Source of the DNA: Asterias rubens
Lineage: Eukaryota > Echinodermata > Asteroidea > Forcipulatida > Asteriidae
Assembly (NCBI RefSeq): GCF_902459465.1
Contig: NC_047067.1
Span: 18,661,680-18,725,679 of the forward strand
Length of the DNA: 64,000 nt
Reading direction: 5' to 3'
The position numbers and the translations under genes are program-made. Positions within the stretch are counted from its first letter, which is position 1, and each line of letters begins with the position of its first letter. This document shows positions 59,101-64,000 of this stretch, one piece after another. The notes under the pieces are model-generated. The model did not search any database and was not told the DNA's origin. It was given only the letters and a program-made list of their open reading frames with translations.

Positions 59101-62100
59101 TGTGGCTTACCATACTGTTAGATGGTGTCATGTTGTAGTGTTGTGTGACTTACCCATACTGTTAGATGGTGTCATGGTTGTAGTGTTGTGAGGCTTACCA
59201 TACTGTTGGATTGTGTCATGTTCTAGTGATGTGTGACAAACCATGCTGTTGGATTGTCATGTTGTAGTGTTGTGAGGCTTACCATGCTGTTGGATTGTCA
59301 TGTTGTAGTGTTGTGAGGCTTACCATACTGTTGGATTGTGTCATGTTCTAGTGATGAGTGACAAACCATGCTGTTGGATCGTCATGTTGTAGTGTTGTGA
59401 GGCTTACCATGCTGTTGGATTGTGTCATGGTTGTAGTGTTGTGAGGTTTACCATACTGTTGGATTGTGTCATGGTTGTAGTGTTGTGAGGCTTACCATAC
59501 TGTTGGATTGTGTCATGGTTGTAGTGTTGTGAGGCACTGTTGGATTGTCATGTGTTGTGTGACTTACCATGCTGTTGGCTTGGGTAATGATGGTCTGCAA
59601 CTTGAACGCCTTATGCAAACCTTCATCATCAAACTTCATCAGCCTATCTTCATTCATCTTCACCAAAAACTTCACCGTCGTGTCGGTGTGGTACTCTTTG
59701 TAGTCACTGCAAGGTTTAAATCAAGTCAAATAAATAAAGATGCCAGTGACTCTTTCCTTCAGATTCTGAAAAACATCGCGATATATCGATATTTCGATTA
59801 AAACCAAATCCATCCGATATCGAAATCGTTTCCAAAATTAATATCGCGATAATTGATAATATCGTGATATCGCCCAAGCTTAATTGTAACAAAACAAAGC
59901 ATGATATTTGATCCTTGGACAAAAGTAGGAATATTTTATTGAGTATGACGGCTGAACGTAATAAATATACACAGGATTTTTGGGGTTATTCCCTGTATAG
60001 GTCATTGTAAAGGTATTTCAATGGGTTATTCACACATGTTCATGAAAAATTATGTTTAAGTGCCATGCTCAAAGGGCACAAGAGTAATGACCGGGATTTA
60101 AACTCACTCTACTGCTGACAACCCGCCACAATAAACCTTTTAAAGAACTGTACGCTTCTATTATATCGTTACTTACTTGATACAGGGAGCAACTTTTTCA
60201 CTGCCATGCAAGAAGGGCTCCAGAGTAGACTCTTTGTAGCTCTGTGTCCAGGTTCGGACTGGCAGCTCTGTAATTTCAATGGTGTTATTGTCAATGATGG
60301 CAACCTCGCCGTTGACAACATAGCGGTTAGGCTCAACCTCTTCGATTGTTCCCTTGAAGTTCTTGTAGGACGGGATCTGTGTATGACGGGACGAAGTGAA
60401 TTTCATTTCATTTCTTAGTTCTGGGTGTGAAGTTAAAGACTTTCAAAAGAGAAAACCAGGGGCGAGAGTCATTACTATCGAAAAGTCTGAATCTTGGACA
60501 CAAATTCAAAGGTTTGCTCAAATGGTGGTATTTCTACCATTTGGTATAAACCCCTGGGGTTATAGATTCCAAGGAGCTTTCGGAAATAGTATCCAAAGCA
60601 CTAGAAAAGTAGACCACTATGCAGGATTTCTTCTTTGGTGGGAAAAAATGTTGTCTGATTTTCTTCACCAGGGCGACATAAAAAGTCTGAATTCAGCCAA
60701 AAGTCTGAACAATCTCATCCCTGGAAAACTTAATCACTGTACTAGCTTGCTAAGGGCGAAGGGGGGTCCTCGAATCACGATGGCTCGTCGTGCCTTTTTC
60801 GTTCCCCATTGCCAACTTGGAATCTGCCGATTCCAGACCCGTGTCCATTTTAAGAATTTCTGTGTATGTTAGTTCAGGTCTTCCAGGTTTTCCTCCTCCC
60901 ATGCTAAGGGGTCCATAGACAAGAATCCAAAGACATCAGGGAAGGGAGTTTCAGAGGTAGATGTGGGAGGGAAAAACCTAGAGATTTACTTTGGTGAAAA
61001 ACCTTCACAACAGGCCTGTGGGTGGGTCATGAAAAAAAAAGCGGATTTTGGACCATCGGGAAACTTGTCCGGATTTTGGGCCAGCACTATGAACGTTTAA
61101 AGGCTTTAATTAAAAAATGCAGCATAGACAAAACATTCACAGAAACATAGGCCACAATTCTTAAACGTAACAATGTGCTGTGCATCCTCATTTTCAAGAT
61201 ATATTAAGTGTAATTCCACAAGCACGATGAGTCCTCGTCATCTACTGCCATATTTTTTACTTGTCGCAAAAAAAATACACACACACAACATACGTCGCGT
61301 GGGGGAAAACCATGTGTGCCTAAACTTCTCTCAAGGTGTTGGCTTTTTAATACAGAAAAACACGGAACAGGAAAAAAGCGGAGCCCAAAAAAAGCGTTGA
61401 ATGGTAAAATGTAAAGAGATTTCACAGGCCTGACACAATCAGGTAGGGACTTGAAAACCCAATCCACATAGTACCCCTCAGAGGTATTGGAACCAGGGTC
61501 ACAAAAGTGGATGGTGAGAAATAGATCTGAATAGACCGTGAATGAATCTTTGGCAAAGAATTTTATAACGTGATGTTTATAACAAATTGAACTGAATTGA
61601 ATTTTGTTTACCATTGGGAGTGGTTCTTCACCGTCCAGCATGCGTTTCACATTGGCTACAACCTCCCTGACGTCATAGTTGGCCATCTTGGTACTCCATC
61701 CCGTTCCGATACCCTCAGTCCCATTGATTAACACCATTGGAATGATTGGACAGTACCACTCCGGCTCGATACGTTGGTTGTCATCATACAGGGTGTTGAG
61801 GAGAGGGTCATCAGTGGCTGGGAAAATCAACCGAGCTAAGGAGCTACAGAGAAAATTGATAAACACGATCTTATCTTATTTCATCACCAGTCTGCATCGT
61901 CAGTACTGAAGCAGCATGCAGCATCAGAGTCCAGCTTTCTCCAAAAGACGATCAATGCATACTGATCGAAACGTCAAGTTGAAACCAATGATTCTTTTCA
62001 GAACCACCCCAACTCATTTAGAGATAATCATGACATGGAGTTACCGCAAACTTTACTATATTATTTAATCTTATCACAGCAGGCAAAAGAAAGATCACAT

Positions 62101-62656
62101 TTTCTTTTGTGTCGGTAACTCCTTTTGAGTCGGGCTACGTCCTGTAGCCTCAGATCTCAATGGTTTTTCTCAGGATCCTTGCCGTTCTTAAAAGCACCAC
62201 CTTCTGGTTTAACAGATCTACCCTTGCATTTGTTTCCAGGTGCTTTCGTAAGTGGTGCCATGTGCTCCAACTGTTTTCATTATTATTATTAAATGTTTCT
62301 GGTAATGAAACTAAAGATGCATTATAAGTAAACATAATAACTGTAGCTTGAAGCAAAAAGAAACCTTTAAACAAAGGTACGTGCTACGCGAACTTGGGGC
62401 GAACCCCTTCTCTTTTCGATTGGTACACTGGGTTCTTTGACGGGCGTTAGATAACACACAGGACCAGCAGCTTTACGTCCCATTCGAAGGAAGAAGCAAT
62501 GACTAACCTGAGTTGGGTGAAGATGTAACGGGGGCTGGCAGCGTCTTTGCCACCATACAACCTGGTACCAAACTGACCAATGGGCTGCAAGAGATTCAGA
62601 TTGTTGCTACCGATGTAGTTCTGGGCCAAATTGATGATTGTGTTCATGAGTGACAC
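47112..62656 (-). CDS. TOP2: DNA topoisomerase II, C-terminal two-thirds (5' part outside window)
   Basis: Fifteen exons on the minus strand: 62656-62508, 61843-61612, 60376-60177, 59706-59568, 58552-58357, 57248-56992, 56411-56328, 55542-55333, 54653-54521, 53073-52882, 51371-51132, 49147-49046, 48814-48716, 47643-47522, 47273-47112. They total 2517 nt: 838 codons plus stop. The first exon holds GGKDAASPRYIFTQLS; the Tyr codon at 62525-62527 matches the active-site tyrosine that bonds to DNA during strand passage (Tyr805 in human TOP2A). Further core blocks are LINGTEGIGTGWS, ELPVRTWTQSYKE, EYHTDTTV, SKLNNQARFIMEK, RGYDSDPVKMWKEAQ and YNYLLGMALWSLT. After SPYGRRVVPRI comes a long acidic/basic tail with SDSD-type casein kinase 2 sites and lysine-rich nuclear targeting stretches, ending FGDDDSDSDY. 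It is a nuclear ATP-dependent enzyme that decatenates chromosomes. The ATPase domain and the metal-binding EGDSA block lie upstream of the window. The exon at 51371 must use the acceptor tatag/CTCAG to keep frame. Confidence 0.96.
47673..48031. mobile_element. TTAA-flanked MITE family M2, second copy
   Basis: It begins TTAA-AGCCATTGGACCC and ends CCAATGGCT-TTAA. It lies in the TOP2 intron, 30 nt from the acceptor of the exon at 47643. Confidence 0.8.
48045..48460 (+). mobile_element. Two SINE family C copies
   Basis: About 48045-48165 (head truncated) and about 48190-48455 (with the 5' block ggtgatcccctggctgccgcttcccagg) both carry B box ggttcgaatcccactctagtc and the tail tctttgttcaaccccaaaaat. 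The second has A box tttagttggtagagcgccgg. Confidence 0.75.
48480..48650 (-). mobile_element. SINE family D copy
   Basis: On the minus strand: gggctatctcggtggttcta, gttggtaaggcacctgctg and B box ggggttcgaatcccacaaga. This is the best family D copy. Confidence 0.7.
49178..49385 (-). mobile_element. Family-A SINE, minus strand, tail next to a TOP2 acceptor
   Basis: (AAT)n and ttcttatatagcgcatttcac at the left end are the reversed SINE tail. In the TOP2 reading direction the (TTA)n tail sits about 30 nt upstream of the acceptor of the exon starting at 49147. Confidence 0.75.
50118..51030. mobile_element. Terminal-inverted-repeat element, about 913 bp, with subterminal repeats
   Basis: The ends cagccctgatacttc and gaagtatcagggctg are perfect 15-bp complements. 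Inside each end are repeated short motifs (gccgtcgt.gccc, attgccg..atgcccttc), which is typical of subterminal transposase-binding arrays. There is no transposase ORF, so it is non-autonomous. Possible 5-bp target duplication aagaa on both sides. It lies in a TOP2 intron. Confidence 0.75.
51540..51790. other. Intronic block with twice-repeated ttggtcgagag motif
   Basis: ccattctgattggtcgagag and cattcctattggtcgagagc occur about 135 nt apart, in a stretch richer in CpG than its surroundings. It is probably an old dispersed repeat. Confidence 0.4.
52075..52215. repeat. MITE family M4 copy
   Basis: Inverted ends ccgatttcatgaaacgctagg and taggaagagtttggtgaaatcg, with aggattaatcctaacttagga and its complement inside. 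Confidence 0.7.
52368..52776. mobile_element. Full-length MITE M1 copy
   Basis: It begins TTAA-AGGCAGTGGACACTATT and ends caattaccaatagtgtccagtg. It also contains an inner inverted pair (tttgatttcgagacctcaga and taggtctcgaaatcaagcat). It is a good reference copy. Confidence 0.8.
53080..54010. other. TOP2 intron, nothing recognised
   Basis: AT-rich DNA apart from a short (TA)n run near 53150 and a fragment of MITE M3 at about 53470. Confidence 0.45.
54015..54520 (-). other. Open frame running on from TOP2 exon 9 into the intron
   Basis: After the inferred donor at 54520 the exon frame stays open for about 168 more codons, to a stop at 54015-54017. The extension is rich in Ser, Thr and Tyr and has no domain I recognise. 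It could be an alternative last exon, or chance. Confidence 0.3.
54850..55325 (+). mobile_element. Family-A SINE fragments before a TOP2 donor
   Basis: About 54865-54915 (gcagcacaggctgtatactccc) and about 55250-55325 (gtcactgagtgacggatccg, gcgctatataagaagccaca, ttattattt) are pieces of SINE. The second ends 2 nt before the reversed donor of the TOP2 exon at 55333. Confidence 0.6.
55594..56140. mobile_element. Two family-A SINEs in opposite directions
   Basis: About 55594-55730 is a plus-strand head with A box tggccgagtgg and B box gggttcgagtcc. About 55812-56140 is a near-complete minus-strand copy from tail (ttcttatacatcgcatttcac) to head (ccgccatgacac). Confidence 0.75.
56170..56326 (+). 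mobile_element. Family-A SINE ending at a TOP2 splice donor
   Basis: The 3' half of a plus-strand SINE (gtgtactccccagggagctg ... gcgctatataaaaattgata plus actattatta) ends exactly at the donor of the TOP2 exon at 56328. The intron therefore starts GTAATAAT, made from the SINE tail. Confidence 0.75.
57440..58245 (-). mobile_element. Family-A SINE split by a MITE
   Basis: The minus-strand SINE is present at about 57440-57590 (to gtgtcacgaccagg) and continues at about 58165-58245 (aggactcaaacccacatc ... cgatgctcttaaccgctct). The element between is MITE M5. Confidence 0.75.
57591..58163. mobile_element. MITE family M5, about 573 bp, nested in a SINE
   Basis: The ends ggcggattgcaccaagcggt and ggtctattgcaatccgct-like sequence (right side attgcaatccgct) are inverted, and both halves carry repeated rgaccg/cggtct motifs. 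CCAGG appears on both sides, a likely 5-bp target duplication. No protein was recognised inside. Confidence 0.7.
58660..59562. repeat. Minisatellite (about 44-bp unit) carrying the TOP2 exon donor
   Basis: About 20 units of cttaccatactgttggattg plus tgtcatggttgtagtgttgtgagg. On the minus strand each unit reads CAACAGTATG/GTAAGCC, the end of the TOP2 exon at 59568 with its donor. About 13 units keep GTAAG; others are mutated to GTTAAG or GGTTTGT. Confidence 0.9.
59770..59875. repeat. Block of atatcgcgat-type short inverted repeats
   Basis: Several overlapping palindromes (atcgcgatatatcgat, atatcgcgataattgataatatcgtgatat) lie in a TOP2 intron. They resemble the ends of old DNA transposons, but no full element is visible. 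Confidence 0.4.
60915..61530 (-). mobile_element. SINE family B split by an insertion
   Basis: Family-B pieces at about 60915-61000 (gagtttcagaggtagatgtgggagg) and about 61430-61530 (gaaaacccaatccacatagta, attggaaccagggtc) flank about 430 bp of other DNA bounded by acaggcctgtg and cacaggcctga. Confidence 0.55.
61935..62065. repeat. Half copy of palindrome family M6
   Basis: It carries agacgatcaatgcatactgatcg, tcttttcagaaccacccc, aactcatttagagat and gttaccgcaaact in the order of the right arm at 11230-11348. Confidence 0.75.
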
Positions 62657-64000
62657 CTAAAGTATTATCAGACAAAAGAAATATGATATTAGTTTTAAAT
62701 TTTGTTTTTGTTTATTTCATTGCATCGGGATGTGATAGGCTGTTGAGAAAAAAAAGAAGGAACTCTGAGCGCAAAGCATGCGAGCCTAAAAACTTTGGCC
62801 GTTATTATATGCTTTTATCATCCAGTGTGCGCTAATCCACCAATCAGATGCTCAAACTGGAGGGTGGTATAAAATCCTATAACCTACTCTCAGTTTTTAT
62901 ATTGCACACTGCGCATCGTGAGTGTCAATGCGTCACGCTCTGCATCTGAACAGTGCAAAAATAACATTCTAAACTCTGCTTATGCATGCTGTTCGTCGCG
63001 AAATAACATTCTGAAATTTGCTCGTGAGACTGAAAGAAAAAATTTGTTTTAACATGCGTGCTGGTGGAATACGGAAAAGTATAGCGCGTCTACGTCCCAT
63101 ATCCAACTCCACCCTTTACAGTCCATAAGGATGTAGGGCTGTGTATCATCCACTAGGAGCCTGGCTAGTAGAGTAAAATGCAATACCAAGCCAACTGTAA
63201 TGCAGGGCTCGAATTTCACGCTGGACCGCAGTGATTTTAGCTTCGGTCCAGTAAACTTTATGCCGAACAAGTCCGGCGGTCTTGTGTTTTTTTTATGCAT
63301 ACTAATATAGTTACTATTACAAATAATTATATGAAATATATTATCTTTCATTAAAAAATGTATTTCAATCTCATTTAAAATAAAAGTTTTTGTTTTACTT
63401 GCATCAGGCTGCATACAAGTTTTCCATTCAGTTTACTCATGCCCACACCTTGTACATCTAGTCTCAAACCATTTATGTTTATGCGCCCGGGTAGTGAGCG
63501 AGCGGGGATGAGGGAGTGATGTGTTGGTACCCGACCGGCGGCACACCTTAGTACAGCGATGTTTGTTTACCACTGACCATGTGTAAAGTCTGTTACCTTA
63601 CAAAGGAGTGTTGAATTTGCATTAAGAAGGTCTGGTTGCAATACCACACATCCCTGTGTTGCATGGATTAAAAGTAAGGTCTTGTTGCCAAACGTCTTGC
63701 TTAGTATGGCTACCAACAGTGATGAGCTTCTGACTACTGCTGTCAAATTTTTGGTCAATCTTTTTTTATGACGATCTTTTTATGAATGCTGCACGTTGCA
63801 GTGTTTTGTTGGAGATTTGCCTGCCAAATCAGAATTTTTTTTTTGAGGCGGCGAGAATGACGTGAAGTAGGTATATGGAACTCTATTGATTGGGTTTCAC
63901 AGCAAAAAAAAAGCCTTCTAAGGGATGAAAAAGGCCTGCTGTTCTATCGTGTTAACTTCTTTTTTTCCTAATAAAATTTTGGTCTTGTAAAAAATCTTCC
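62657..64000. other. TOP2 intron running off the window
   Basis: No further TOP2 exon was found. About 62818-63080 is the second copy of the repeat at 11400-11700. The rest is unrecognised; the open frames here lack splice context. Confidence 0.5.

Noticed and set aside
58660-59562. CRISPR-like array of regular repeats
   Set aside because: Units are contiguous with no unique spacers, and the host is a eukaryote; it is a minisatellite.
60396-60872. 158-aa open frame on the plus strand
   Set aside because: It starts in the antisense of a TOP2 exon and runs through a dispersed repeat shared with 44740-45060.
63049-63758. TOP2 upstream exon in the last kilobase
   Set aside because: Minus-strand open frames here show no topoisomerase motifs and no suitable splice sites.

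Overview
The window is intron-rich metazoan DNA crowded with short repeats. Small exons with GT/AG borders, tRNA-headed SINEs, palindromic MITE-like elements and an APE-type LINE point to a marine invertebrate deuterostome. I think an echinoderm, probably a sea star, is most likely, but no single sequence here proves that. Nothing looks prokaryotic and no CRISPR array or phage system is present.

Five protein genes can be rebuilt exon by exon, and in each the splice phases sum to an exact reading frame. From left to right they are: (1) a secreted two-domain C-type lectin, 1578-5342, plus strand, 5 exons, 322 aa; (2) an F-box/WD40 protein, 7380-20824, minus strand, 15 exons, 701 aa, with seven WD repeats and two helical modules ahead of the F-box; (3) and (4) two tandem plus-strand paralogues of the ST6GALNAC3/5-type sialyltransferase family, 24946-30489 (6 exons, 434 aa) and 33161-42373 (6 exons, 342 aa), the second carrying a 3.5-kb LINE in its first intron; (5) the 3' part of DNA topoisomerase II, 47112-62656, minus strand, 15 exons, 838 aa, from the active-site tyrosine exon to the stop codon. 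The 5' part of gene 5 lies beyond the right edge.

The rest is mostly repeats: at least four tRNA-derived SINE groups; several palindromic MITE families, two of them flanked by TTAA; a 0.9-kb terminal-inverted-repeat element; a near-perfect 239-bp palindrome; and several minisatellites. SINE tails end in gcgctatataa plus (ATT)n, as the LINE does, which suggests a LINE/SINE partnership.

The most unusual pattern concerns splicing. In the F-box/WD40 gene and again in TOP2, an intron is filled by a minisatellite whose repeat unit contains the 5' splice site of the exon it follows, so each true donor is followed by a run of decoy donors. In TOP2 the nearest decoy would add exactly 24 in-frame codons. 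In addition, (ATT)n tails of SINEs lie at or within about 30 nt of several splice junctions; for sialyltransferase copy 1 exon 4 the tail forms the acceptor tract.

The genes share no obvious pathway, apart from the two Golgi sialyltransferases, which are plainly a local duplication. All exon models come from reading the sequence, with no transcript or database support.
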